The position numbers were made by a program, and so were the translations under genes. This document shows positions 1-11,232 of a stretch of DNA of 64,000 nt, piece by piece. How positions within the stretch are numbered: position 1 is the stretch's first letter; every line of letters begins with the position of its first letter. Origin of the DNA: Pilaira anomala (taxonomy: Eukaryota > Mucoromycota > Mucoromycetes > Mucorales > Mucoraceae); the NCBI GenBank assembly GCA_025716855.1, contig JAIXMQ010000005.1, positions 761,560-825,559 of the forward strand, in the 5' to 3' direction. Below the pieces are notes generated by a model. The model was not told the DNA's origin. It saw only the letters and a list, made by a program, of their open reading frames with translations, and did not search any database.

Positions 1-25
1 TTCTAATATATACATTTATGTATAG

Positions 26-664
26 GATATTATGTCAAAAGCAGCGTTTTATTTCTCCTTGTATAATCAAGATAAATCTCAGCACTTGAATAATGAAGAT
101 CTTCATACCATGGCAACAGAATTATTTTGGTTAATGACTACACTTGAAGTTGATTTTGATGCTTGGGATACAATCCGTAATTTCATCTTACTTAGTACTG
201 AACACTCAAATGATACAGAAGTTGTTGAAAAATTATCTTCACTCTTAACTCTTGATATGACACCACATGATTCTTCTTTTTTCGCTAAACATGTGCTAAT
301 GATTCATAATGCCTTAATGGGACCAGATGCACCACCAGTCATAGAGATAACACTCCCTTCTTTACGTATGATTATCCTTACAGAAGATCGACTTGATAAT
401 TTCATCCAGACTATTTTCCCTGCCACGTTTAAACTTGAAAAGGAAGTTGTAGAAAGACAAAAGGGATTGGGACATGAGATTTTCGAGGCCCTGTTTATTG
501 AAGGAAAGAAATTGGCTAATAATATGGCTTATCCTGATCATTTAACCCCTACTACTAATGAAGAAGGAAATAATAACAGTCAAAGGAGATCCATCACTGC
601 CACTAGTAATCACTCTTCTCATACATCGAATCATTCATCAAGAGAAGATTATGAAATAATTTAA
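26..664 (+). CDS. C-terminal exon of a TBC/Rab-GAP protein (partial)
   Basis: This is the last exon of a gene whose 5' part lies outside the window. A branch-like TCTAAT at 2-7 and an AG at 24-25 mark an intron end, and the frame opens with GAT ATT ATG. The roughly 212 residues begin with a degenerate EF-hand-like loop (NQDKSQHLNNED), followed by helical sequence, and end in a low-complexity Asn/Ser/His tail finishing EDYEII. A calcium-hand-like module after the catalytic domain is the layout of TBC1D8/9-type and yeast Gyp2/Mdr1-type Rab GTPase-activating proteins. The EF loop has Asn at position 1 and Asp at position 12, so calcium binding is doubtful. The TBC domain itself is not visible here; the family call is inferred from this tail. 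Confidence 0.6.
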   Translation, partial: DIMSKAAFYFSLYNQDKSQHLNNEDLHTMATELFWLMTTLEVDFDAWDTIRNFILLSTEHSNDTEVVEKLSSLLTLDMTPHDSSFFAKHVLMIHNALMGPDAPPVIEITLPSLRMIILTEDRLDNFIQTIFPATFKLEKEVVERQKGLGHEIFEALFIEGKKLANNMAYPDHLTPTTNEEGNNNSQRRSITATSNHSSHTSNHSSREDYEII

Positions 665-724
665 TTCCCTTAAATTTACATATATATATTTTTTTTTTAT
701 AAATATTTATATAAAGAAATTGTT

Positions 725-1718
725 CTAAGAGCTAGTATCTACAATGACAAATTTGGTACGCTTGGTGGTTTTATCAGATTCAGAGATATTTCTGGATTTA
801 CGTGCAGATAATTCAGCATGTTCTGATTCAATCACAATTCTTTCAAGATCTTTAAAGGATATGCGATCAAGAGCCTTTGCTGCATCTTCTGGTCCAAAAG
901 TTGCATCTTCCTTTAATGTCTTAAACTTGGGCTTACCAACAGTAGGGAAAATATCAACCAAAGGTTCCTTCAATGCGTCAAATGATTTATCCACTCCCAT
1001 AAGTTGTTCCATACCCTTGGTAAATTTCTTTTGTAAAGCAACACCCTATATATTAAAAAAAACAGAGAAAAAAAAATCACGTTCAGTTGTCTCTTTCCTT
1101 ATATATGTATATCCCTTCTTTTTTTTTTTGTCTCTAAATCTATTCATATTTACATTCATTTCCATTTCTTTCTCTGCTGTCTTGAGTGTCAAAATAGCTT
1201 GAATACGTTTCATTGAAACATTATACTTTGTAGCCAATTTACGAATAGTCCAGTTCTCGGGATCGGTTTCGTAAGCGTTATAAATTTCTTGACGACGAGC
1301 GTCAGAAAGAGGAGGTCTAGGTTGGAATAAAGGGTTGTTGGGGAAAGGCTATATAGGAACATAAGAAAAGTTAAAAAAAATTATATTTCGTTATTTTCTT
1401 TTTTTTTTGAAATAAAAGACATACGTTGGAGGTACCTAAATAGTTAGTGGTACCCTTAGCAGGACGACTATATTTAGCACCAGTACCATTTGCCCATTCA
1501 TGGAATTTACGTCTTCTTCTAGAAAGATTAATAGGCTCTACTTCAGCAACTTCCTCGACTTCCTCGACTTGTTCAACTTGTTCAGCTTCAGGGGTCTTTG
1601 GTGTCTCTTCATTTTGACAGAAGTTTGTTACTGAAAAAAATCTTTGACTGGCAATAGGGGCAGCTCTAATGCCTCTAAAGAGACTGTTTGCTGGTGTAAA
1701 CAAGCGTGTTGAGAGCAT
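725..1718 (-). CDS. BOT1: Mitochondrial small ribosomal subunit protein mS45 (Bot1p domain)
   Basis: Three exons on the minus strand: 1718-1425, 1348-1154 and 1045-725, all introns GT..AG and phase 0, giving 269 residues. The N-terminus is Arg/Ser-rich with few acids, as expected for mitochondrial import. A Glu/Val-rich acidic stretch follows. The core starts RRRRKFHEWANGTGAKY and runs through TNYLG, PFPNNPLFQPRPPLSD and a helix-turn-helix-like segment (RKLATKYNVSMKRIQAIL), then KKFTKGMEQLMG. This order matches the Bot1p/eukaryotic mitochondrial regulator family (S. pombe Bot1, yeast Mrps35), a component of the mitochondrial ribosome small subunit needed for mitochondrial translation. The donor of intron 2 (GTAAAT) was chosen because it keeps the frame and the family-like EKEMEMN-GVALQKKF junction. 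It faces the Rab-GAP gene tail to tail. Confidence 0.88.
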
Positions 1719-3719
1719 TTACAAAAAAAGAATATGTATATGTTATAAAGAGAGATTTTTTTGTTGTTGCCCTTGTCAAGGTTTTTTTTTTTAACTTTTT
1801 TCCGTCAGTGAAAATGATTCAGTCCCCCCGGATAGTGACTTTGTTTTTCTTGTGACAGTTTAATTAACAAAGTTTACTTGACAATGGACAGCAGAATAAG
1901 ATATAGGCATCTTTATAGATAGTTAGTTAGGTTTCGATACTAAGAGCTTTAAGAATCAGCGCTATAAATTTAACTGATATCAGGTATCTTATAACATTTA
2001 ACGTGAATAAGATGCAATGCATTATTTTAGTTTCCTATTAGACATGTATTAATTAGACGAGAGGCGTTGGAAGGAGAAGTAAAGCCTATCAATGATGTCT
2101 TTTGTATGATTAAAAAAAATGCAACTTAACTTATCTCGTGCTAAGCTAAAGATCATCGTATCAAACAAAATGTAAAAAAAAAATCGTTTGTTTTTTAGTG
2201 TGTGCCATTTTATTGTTACTCTTCAAGTCGCGTTTATTGGTACATTATTTATGGTATCAATTGGCGTAAAAAAATTGGAATTGTGCACCAATTTTTTTAG
2301 TAATAGTGTTTCGCATTTCAAAAAAATTACAAAAAATTGATATCTCTAATGAAAAAATAGTTACTTTGAAGCCCAATACATTTTTTTTTTTTTTTTTTTT
2401 TTTTACAGTGAGGGTCAGATTTGTAATTGATCGTTAAAAGACTTGGCATGATTCAGAAGTTTTCTTGTCATTAGGACAAGTATTGTAAAATCAATAACTA
2501 CAAAAGATCTAGCTGCAATCTCATGATTGGTTTCAAAGTATGAAAATAAAAAACTTATTACGGCTATCCTATTCCAATCATTTTATAAATGATCTTGTAA
2601 ATCCCTTGTAACCTTTATTTATTGCAATGAAAAATATAGCAATTTTTAGTATCATGCATTGTATATTGTTTCGTGAATTATTGTTAAATGACTATCAAAC
2701 ATAGGCGCAACTTAAGAAGCCAAATGTCGGCAACCCTATGTTATCCTTCATTTTTTTTTTTTTTTTGATCACCTATTGAATTCGAAGAAGAAGAGATCAT
2801 CATCATCATAGAAAGGAGAAGAAAAAAATGAAATGGTTAAAGGAAAGTTTTTTATTTTTTTTTAAGGTACTGTACGAGTTGTAACCGGTTATTCCATAAA
2901 CGGGACGAGTTGCTGTTCGATTCTCAATAAAAGACCAATTTTTGGTATTTTTATTTAGTTTAAAAAGGTTTACTTGGTTCTTTATTACTTGTAACAATTC
3001 CAAAACCTTTAACTTCTTAGAAGTATTAATAAAAGGATGTTTGTTAAGGACTCCCTCCTTCTTCCAAGAAGAAATACCACACTTCAACAACTTCAGAAAG
3101 TCTTCAATTGAGTGTACAATGTTTTTTTTTTAATTTGTCATCATTCGAAAAAAAAAAGGAATAAATTTGAGGTGATGCTTCGAGAATTATGAGCTTCTAG
3201 TTCACTTTAAGTAAAAATAGATGCCCATCCTCGGCAGATTTTTTAACCTGTAGGAAACAAGAAATGTTTTCTCTCTCATTATTCTGATGGGTATTAAACA
3301 CAAAGAATGACTGATTAACGATAGAATGATCCAGTAGTTAAATGAAGCACATTTAGATTTGCCAAACACCAAATTACTTGGTTTAAATGAAATAGGCCTT
3401 TATTCAATTTTAAATTAAAAAAAATCTCTCTATTTCTCTCATCATTGAGCATAACTAGCAGATTTGAGGATCATACTAAACATCATAAAAAATTCTATCT
3501 TAGAAAGTATAAAGGGGTTCATTTGATTGATATTCATAAAAGGAGATAGTGTCATTTGTTACTTAGATAAGCGACAGCAATTCGGAATTTTGGATTTCGC
3601 TACATAACTATACTTTGTATTCCAATGTCAAATACACTGATCAGTTGGGCGCACTATTATTTAACTTACTTCAGTGGGGTTTTTATTTCTTTATTTTTCT
3701 TTAACCAACACAAACTGAC
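1719..3719. other. Intergenic, AT-rich, with one coding-like fragment
   Basis: About 2 kb between mS45 and PIF1. It is rich in A/T runs (for example 2383-2404 poly-T). I see no intact gene; the only protein-like stretch is the minus-strand fragment listed at 2806-3120. A further minus-strand open stretch at about 3206-3330, ending in KKSAEDGHLFLLKVN and a stop, has an acceptor-like TTTCCTACAG inside it and may belong to the same decayed locus. Confidence 0.5.
2806..3120 (-). pseudogene. Coding-like fragment, unknown protein
   Basis: The minus strand is open from 3120 to a stop at 2806. Its composition looks like protein rather than random AT translation: it contains IEDFLKLLKCGISSWKKEG, then LNKHPFIN, KVLELLQVIKNQ, KNTKNWSFIENRT and ends with RPVYGITGYNSYST before a lysine/phenylalanine-rich read-through into A/T DNA. 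No start codon context or upstream exon is convincing. It may be the 3' remnant of a transposon ORF or a dead gene. I do not recognise the family. Confidence 0.35.
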
Positions 3720-6075
3720 ATGTCCGAATATTCAGATTACGAACAAGATTTCCCTGAAATCGATTGGGAGCAAGTTGCAGAATATGCTGAAACAACTTAT
3801 GATCCTAACCCCATGGCAAAAGGCTGGGTCCTCATTCATGGACCAAACATTTCAGCCCTCAATGAGTTAAAAAAGAAGGTAACTGTCAACATACCTCCTC
3901 ATTCAAACAAGAGAAGCATAGAGTCTGTTTCAGAGCCAATTCAAACACCTAAAACGAAAGTAATGATAACTTCAACCGAACCTCAACTTGATGAATTAGC
4001 GATGGAAGAAATGAAAGGAAATCAGACCATCACACAGATCGATTGGACCGATTATCGTGCAGGTCTTGATCAACTAACACCAGAAACAACAGGAACAACT
4101 ACAGAGACGACAGCAGAAACTATAGAGAATACTGAGACTACAAGGATTACAAGGCGAGTATTGCCAAACACTGCTCAAAAATCCAAAGTATGGCAGAAGT
4201 ACACTAAAAAAATCCAGGAGCCGATTCATTCGAGAAGAGTATTACCGGATGCATATCAAACACATAATAATGCGAAACCAGTGTCTGACTCCTCTACTCT
4301 GGAACCAATCTTCGAAGCTAAAGAGCAATATGATAAATTGAGTCAGGAACAGAAAGAAGCTCATGATGCTGTAGTGTCAGAAAAACATAATGTATTCATT
4401 ACTGGTTCTGCGGGTAAGAACCTGAATTCTTTCTTTTTTTTTTTCTGATGCATCTAACGAATATAAATAGGTACTGGTAAATCCGTTCTCTTAAGATGTA
4501 AGTACATCGACGCAACATGTATACGATTATAGAATAGAAACGAACAAATCGATTTTTTTTTTATAGCTATCATCAGTACTTTGAAAACACAAAATTGTGC
4601 GGATCATGTTGCGATTACTGCTTCTACGGGTTTGGCAGCTATCAACATTCACGGTTGTACGCTTCATAGGTAATTAAACGTCCCATGAGTACGTAAGACA
4701 TGGCATTAATTAGCTTTAAACAATTAAAAAAAAAATAGTTTCGCTGCTCTCGGTGTAACGAATGAACCTGCTGGAATTTGCATTAGCAAAATTAGAAGAG
4801 ACAAAGCGAAAATGGAAGCTATAAACGCGGCGAAAGTTTTAATTATTGATGAAATCTCTATGATTGACGCTAATGTTTTCGAGCAAGTTGAATATATTTG
4901 TAGAAAAATTAGAGTAGATGGGAGACCATTTGGAGGCCTTCAGGTTCGTACCAATCAATATATATATATATATAATGTATGTACATACGTGATCTTTAAT
5001 GTTTTTGATCTAGGTTATCGTATGTGGTGACTTTTACCAGTTACCGCCCGTAGCTAAAGATTCTAAATTCCTATTTACATTCCAATCTGAATGCTGGGAT
5101 AGAGTGATAACGAAGAGCTTTGTTTTAAAAACTCCATTTCGTCAAAAAGACGCGGGTATGTATATATATATATGAGTATATATTAAAACAAGAAATAGAA
5201 ATAAGAGAGAAAGAGTAAATACTGATTTATATCAAACATTAAAGATTTTTTTAGCTTATTAAACGAAGTTAGAATCGGACATGTTAGTCCCAAAACGCTA
5301 TCAACTCTTCAATTTTTAGCGAGGCCACTTGAGCCTATAAACGGTATTGAACCTACTGAACTGTAAGGAAAAAAAATTTAATAGAAGAAAAAGAAAAGTA
5401 TTCAAAACTGATGTTTCTTTTTTTCTTTTTTTTCTTTTCTGTTCCAGATATCCCCGAAAAGTAGACGTTGAGTCTGCGAATAGCCTCAGATTGGCTAAAT
5501 TACCTGGAGATGAGCATGAATTTGAAGCAATTGATAGTGGGAAAGCTTCACATTTGGTTAATTGTGTAGCTCCAAAGTTACTGACATTGAAAGTAGGAGC
5601 ACAAGTAATGCTTTTAAAAAAACTAGGCCCAAATCTTGTGAACGGATCTGTCGGGACAGTCGCCAGCTTCATCACAACGGAAAAATACGGTGAATTGCCT
5701 GTCGTTCTTTTCCACAACGGGGAAAGAAGAACTGTTGGACCAGACACGTGGACTACAGAGTCCCAAGGTACAAAGCGTATATTTATATAATTATTGGGTA
5801 ATTGATCTTAATATCTCCGTACTATTATAGGGAAAATAGTTTCACGTCGTAGGCAAATAGCATTGACATTAGCTTGGGCCTTAACTATTCATAAGAGTCA
5901 AGGTCAAACAATAGATTGTCTAAAGGTTGATTTGGCAAAAATCTTTGAAAGTGGTCAAATTTATGTAGCTTTGTCTCGTGCTATTAGTAAGGACGGGATA
6001 CAAGTATTAAATTTTGAAAGCAAGCATGTCAAAATTAACAATGTTGTTTCAAACTTTTATAATAAAATCCAATAA
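3720..6075 (+). CDS. PIF1: PIF1-family ATP-dependent DNA helicase
   Basis: Eight exons: 3720-4413, 4471-4497, 4567-4669, 4739-4943, 5014-5155, 5245-5362, 5448-5767, 5831-6075. All phases agree and give 617 residues. A non-conserved acidic/Thr-rich N-terminus of about 200 residues precedes a superfamily 1B helicase core. Visible motifs are Walker A GSAGTGKS (Lys about 235, split by intron 1), the DEIS box IIDEISMID (Asp312-Glu313), GDFYQLPPV (about 348-356), and the C-terminal HKSQGQTID (about 557) followed by YVALSRA with its motif VI arginine. PIF1 helicases unwind G-quadruplexes and RNA-DNA hybrids 5' to 3', acting at telomeres, forks and in mitochondria. Exon 2 is only 27 nt. Length is short compared with yeast Pif1 (859), mainly at the N-terminus. 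Only 168 bp separate its stop from the next gene's ATG. Confidence 0.93.
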
Positions 6076-6160
6076 GAAAAATATATCAAAAAAAAAAAAA
6101 AAAAAAACTCCTTTTTAAGCTTTTTTCTTTTTTGGTAAAATTTTCTACGAAACATTTCTG

Positions 6161-6168
6161 TATAAAAA
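6161..6168 (+). promoter_or_regulatory. Probable TATA box of the first peptide transporter
   Basis: TATAAAAA lies about 80 bp before the ATG at 6244, followed by a C/T-rich stretch and a poly-A/poly-T leader. Position and sequence fit a TATA box, but this is inference. Confidence 0.4.
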
Positions 6169-6243
6169 GAACTGGGTAACCTTAGATAGGCTTCTTCTTC
6201 CTGTTCTTCTTTTCTTTAAAAAAAAATTTTTTTTTTTGAAATA

Positions 6244-8085
6244 ATGAGTGTTAAAGAAAAAGGAGATTTTATACAAGAAACTGAAGAGAGATTCGAACTT
6301 ACAAAAGATGGTCAGATCCTCATTGAACCAACCGAAGAAGATTGGGACAATTTAAGAGAGGTTTCGGATGCTATTCCCAAAGCTGCCTACCTTGTCATCC
6401 TTGTAGAATTTTGTGAAAGATTCACTTACTATGGTCTGACAGGCCCCTTCCAGAATTATATTCAAAACCCAAACCCACCAAGCTGTAAGTAACACAAATT
6501 ATTATAATCTTTTTTTTTTCTCACGATAGTTTCTCACGGTCATATATTAACGTATTCTATCATTGTTTACTTAGACCCTGCAGAATTGCCTGGTGCAATG
6601 GGTAAAGGTCAACAAACAGCCACTGCTTTGACAACCTTTTTCCAATTCTGGTGTTATATTACTCCTATTTTGGGTGCTATTGTTGCCGATCAATATTGGG
6701 GTAAATATAAGACGATTCTTATCTTTGCCTGTATCTATTTTGTTGGCTTAACTATCTTGACCTTAACCTCTATCCCTGCTGCTATTGAATCTGGTGCCAC
6801 TTTCCCTGGTTTCATTGTTGCTCTTATCATTATTGGTCTTGGTACGGGTGGTATTAAAGCTAATGTTTCTCCTCTTGTTGCTGAACAATATAGTAATACC
6901 AAGCCTTTTGTTAAGACCATTAAAGCCAAAGTCTCTTCTAAGCATTCTACTGATGAAGGTGATCTTCCTGTTCACAGTAATGTCCCTAGACCAGGAGAAA
7001 CTCGTGTGATTGTTACTCCTCAAGCCACCTATCAAAAACTTTTCAACATGTTCTACTGGGGTATTAACGTTGGATCACTTGCCGCTGTCACTACTGTTAT
7101 CATTGAAAAGAATTATGGTTTCTGGCCTGCTTTTCTTTTACCCACGCTTGTATTTATTCCTGGTATTTTAATTGTTTTGGCTGGTAAGAACCTTTACGTT
7201 CGTGTTCCTCCTCGTGGTTCTATTTTCCTTGAAGTCTTTAAGGTTATTAAGCTTTCTTTCAAGTATGGTCTTGAAGGATGTAAACCCTCTATTTTAAGGG
7301 CTGAACATCCTGAAGCTGCTCATAATATTACTTGGGATGATGTCTTTATCGATGAACTTCGCCGTACTTTCAAAGCTTGTGTTGTGTTCTGTTGGTATCC
7401 TATTTACTGGCTTTGTTATTCTCAAATGACTAATAACATGGTCTCTATGACTGCTACTATGCAAACTGGTGATGTTCCTAACGATATTATGCAAAATATC
7501 AATCCTTTAGCTTTAGTTATTTTAATTCCCATCATGGATCGTTTCTTCTATCCTGGTCTTCGTAAGTTGGGTATTCACTTTGGTCCAATGGCTCGTATCA
7601 CATGTGGTTTTGTCTTTTCGTCACTTGCCATGGCCTATGCAGCCGGTATTCAAGCTTTAATCTACAGTAGAGGACCTTATTACGAATATCCTACCGGCAA
7701 CGGAAAGAACGATGTCTCTGCAGCATTAATTGTTCCAGCCTATATTTTGATTGCCATTTCAGAAATTTTCGCCTCTATTACAGGTCTTGAATATGCTTAT
7801 AGAAAGGCACCTGAGAATATGAAATCACTTGTCATGGCTATTTTCTTGTTCATGACATGTTTCGGTTCTGTGCTTGGTTTTGCTCTTGTTTCTGTTGCAG
7901 TAGATCCTAAGCTCTTATGGATGTACGCTGGTATTTCAATTGCTATGGGTGTTTGTGCCCCTCTTTTCTATTTCTGTCATGGAAAGAATGATAAGAGCGA
8001 TATTGCTGAAGATGCTATCGGTAGAGCCGCTAGACATACAGTAACCGTCGATGAATATGAAGCTGAAGTCAAGTCTTCTGTTTAA
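6244..8085 (+). CDS. PTR2: PTR2-type proton-coupled oligopeptide transporter, copy 1
   Basis: Two exons, 6244-6484 and 6575-8085 (intron GTAAGT..TTAG), give 583 residues. The protein belongs to the POT/PTR2 family, proton-driven import of di- and tripeptides at the plasma membrane. TM1 carries the EFCERFTYYG motif for proton coupling (ExxERFxYY). The PTR signature GAIVADQYWGKYKTI and the second signature FYWGINVGSL are both present. A long cytosolic loop between the N- and C-terminal six-helix bundles contains PRGSIF and the predicted amphipathic section. The C-terminus is hydrophilic. It is about 80% similar by eye to the copy at 11233-13040, with the intron at the same position and phase, so the two arose by duplication. 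A TATA-like box lies about 80 bp upstream. Confidence 0.95.
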
Positions 8086-11000
8086 ACTGTCTTAACTTTT
8101 ATTTTTTTATTGTACTTTAACTTTCTTTCTATAATATACAAGTTTGTTTTTATATATACCTTTAATAAAAATTTGAACTATCAAATTCTCGTTTTCGAGT
8201 TACAAAAAAAAAATCGGCTGTTTTGGATTGAGTAATTGGTAATTTTTTTTTTTTTTATTGCGTGCTCAATGAAAACTCAGACTTCTCTTCCTTCATTTCT
8301 TTTCTGGATAGAATCAAAAGGTGGTTAATAAGGTCCCGCTACAATAAAACCAAATGACACTTGCTGCTATTTTATCTTGTTTAAGGGATGTACAGGTTTT
8401 TTTTTTAAGAATGACCCAAATGTGCTCTTTTTTATTTATTAAACATTGATAGAGTGCTGTGAACATAATTCAAATTATTTTTAAGAACAGAATTACCAGC
8501 TTCAGCTATTCTTGAACAAAATAAAATAATATGTGTTATTTGACCACGAAAAACTGTCAATTGGATTTAAAAAAATCCGTCAATTGAACCCATTGCCACT
8601 GTATATAGGCAACAGATGTACATTTATTGATTTTAAAAAATAAAATATAAAAAAATTACTGACCCGCCAGCTCCAAAGGCTGGCAAAACCACTTTCTTGC
8701 ACTTTGAAACGCAATAGCCTAGAGCACTCGAAATTATTTCTGAACCAAAAAGAAAAATATCTTTGGTATATCAAGCTTAAATAGCATTAAGCGTTTCACG
8801 TCCATCACACCTAATTAACAATATCATAATAAATAAGGATCGTGCAACCTTTAATACAAAGAATGGTATTTCAACCACTGGTAATATAAAAATATACAAT
8901 ATACTTTGAAAAGCTAAAGTAATAATGATCTCTTATGGCAACAAGCTGAAGCAAGCGGTACAGCCCGCCTGGATTTCCTAATAGAGTAATTTCCATCGCC
9001 CACCCCTCACAAATCACCAACCTTTCATTTTTACTTAAAAAAAAACCCCTGTTTATTTGTGGCGTAGGAAGAAAGAAGCCAATAACAATCATGTGATTTT
9101 GTTTGGTAATTTTTTTTAGAAAAAAAAAAAGAGCCCAGACACTTTAGTTTAGGTGTTTACACTGTATAAGCTTATTTAGGTTAAAAGCAATTCAGGATAA
9201 CTATTGTTAGTATATATTCTCTTTTTACTGAATTTTAAATAAAAGTTCATAATTTAACACTTGAACGCCTAGCATAATATACGGGATTGGCTGAGCGCAT
9301 ATGCCTGTATGTATCTTTTTTAATTTGTCTCAAATCAATTGAGCAGCTGTGAAAAGTCTTGAAGCATAAAGAATCAAAAGAGATAAATTGAAGAAAGTAT
9401 AAACTCTTAGCCCAAGAGCTATTTTAGAAAGAGATAATGCTCTTGTCGAGTAGTTATTCACAGAACTTAATTCCGCACGATATCAATATTGTTTTCCTAC
9501 TTGAATAAAGGAGCTTTTTAATTGATTTGATCAGAAATCAGTCAACTTTTTTCTAGCTAAATTCACTTTCAAAAAGCCAAAAGCTAGCCTTTTAACTTTT
9601 CACACAAGCGAGCATTTTTTTTTAAAAAAAAAATTGGCAAATTGAGAGTGTGTAGAAGCTATTTGTCAACCCTTTTATGTTCTGAATTAACCAAATCAGG
9701 CCGTATAGCTTAACTAGTGGATTTCTTTGAGGGAAAAAAGAACTTTTTTATTTATTTATTCAAATGGATGTTGTCCTATTTATATAAGAATTATGGTATG
9801 ACATTTAATTATCAAGGGTTTTATGGTTGCCATATCACAAAGCAATTGAATTAGGTAACTCAGGTTGAATCTGTATTTCCTTGTTGATTGTGAGAAAAAT
9901 GGGAATGGAACCGTGGTAAAATAAAATTACCTGTTTTGTCATATACATCTGTACTGTAAAGAGCATCATTTTTTTAACAAGTAAAATATGGTATGATCAT
10001 CAAGTATGTATATCCAATAAATATACAAGTTTTTTTTTCTTTATTCTGTTTAGTTCTCTGTTATATTATTTTATTGATTGGAACCAAGGAACGTGACCCT
10101 GTAAAAAACTTGATTTCAGTTTATAGTAATTATAATGAGTATTTTGTCACAAGGATACCATCGCCCGCTTAAAATTTACTTTTAATTTCTCCGCCAAACT
10201 TTCTTTTTTATTCTTCTCATTGACCAACACGAAATAAGACACTGAACGATTGGATCATAAATCTTAATATATATAGATAACTTAGTTTAGTTATCTTGGC
10301 GCGGAGGTCAATAAAATGGCTTTAAAGAAGGGTGAGAAAAGTTTAATGTGGTACTGATTAATCGTGAGATACTTCCTTTTTTTTAAAAAAGTGATTTTAT
10401 ATAATACAATATAAAAAAGAGAGTGTAAGAGAGAGAGAGAGAGAGAGGCATTGTTTAAAATTAATTTAATATAAATCTCATGTCGTTTCGAGAAAAATGA
10501 AAAAAGGTACCTGAGTTAAATTGAAAGGGCTTTTTTGAAGCACAAAAAGGTATCCGACTTTTAATGAAAAATCATGTGAAAAAAAATTACTCTTTTTGAA
10601 TTTTCTTTCCTTTTTCAAATATTTAATATTGACTCAAGTATCTATGATAAGGTGAATTTTTTAGGTTTGTGGATCAGGGATAATTATTTTTTCATCTTTC
10701 TGTGTTACGATTGGTTTATTTGTTTTGTACCTCGTCAAACCAGTGTCTCTGTGCTACACAAGACGACAGTGCAAAAAAATTAACTTGATCTCTTCAAAAA
10801 AAATATAGCATACATTCATACTTTTACAAGTAACATAAACATATATACATTCGCATGTAGCTTATTTAAGGAAAGTTGCATTGGCGTTCTGATTGATTTA
10901 TGCAAGCTTTTAAGGTACAATTAGTTTTTTTTTTTTTTTAATACGGTTATTTACGTGTAGTATAAATAAATGGATATATATATATATATATTTTGAATAT

Positions 11001-11232
11001 AAAAGTTCCCAGGGCTACAGATCAATCTTTACCACGCAATGTTACTGATTATAGCTTTCGAAATACTGAATGAAGAAATAGAATACATGGAAAAAAGATA
11101 AAATAAATGGTTTGACAATAATATAATAAAATTTTAGGGTTCCGCCGTTTTTTTTTTTTATATATAAAGAGCAGATCAAAAAATCATTTCTTTTTTTCTG
11201 TATTCTTTTTTTAATAATAAAAAAAAAATCTA
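8086..11232. other. Intergenic spacer between the two peptide transporter genes
   Basis: About 3.1 kb of AT-rich DNA. I find no convincing gene, RNA gene or complete element on either strand. It holds homopolymer runs, a (GA)n tract near 10431-10447 and a (TA)n tract near 10973-10991. Open frames at 8580-8774 and 8871-9092 (minus) lack family features. The spacer is long compared with most intergenic gaps here and could include the nitrogen-responsive control regions that PTR2 genes usually need, but I cannot identify sites with confidence. Confidence 0.5.
11159..11168 (+). promoter_or_regulatory. Probable TATA box of the second peptide transporter
   Basis: TATATATAAA lies about 65-75 bp before the ATG at 11233. 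It resembles the spacing seen before copy 1. Function is inferred from position. Confidence 0.4.

Noticed and set aside
8871..9092. Minus-strand frame of 73 codons between the PTR2 genes
   Set aside because: No recognisable motif, no splice partners, poor composition; likely chance.
9699..9770. tRNA-like start GGCCGTATAGCTTAACTAGTGG
   Set aside because: An A-box-like stretch is present but there is no B box (GGTTCRANTCC) and no acceptor stem pairing.
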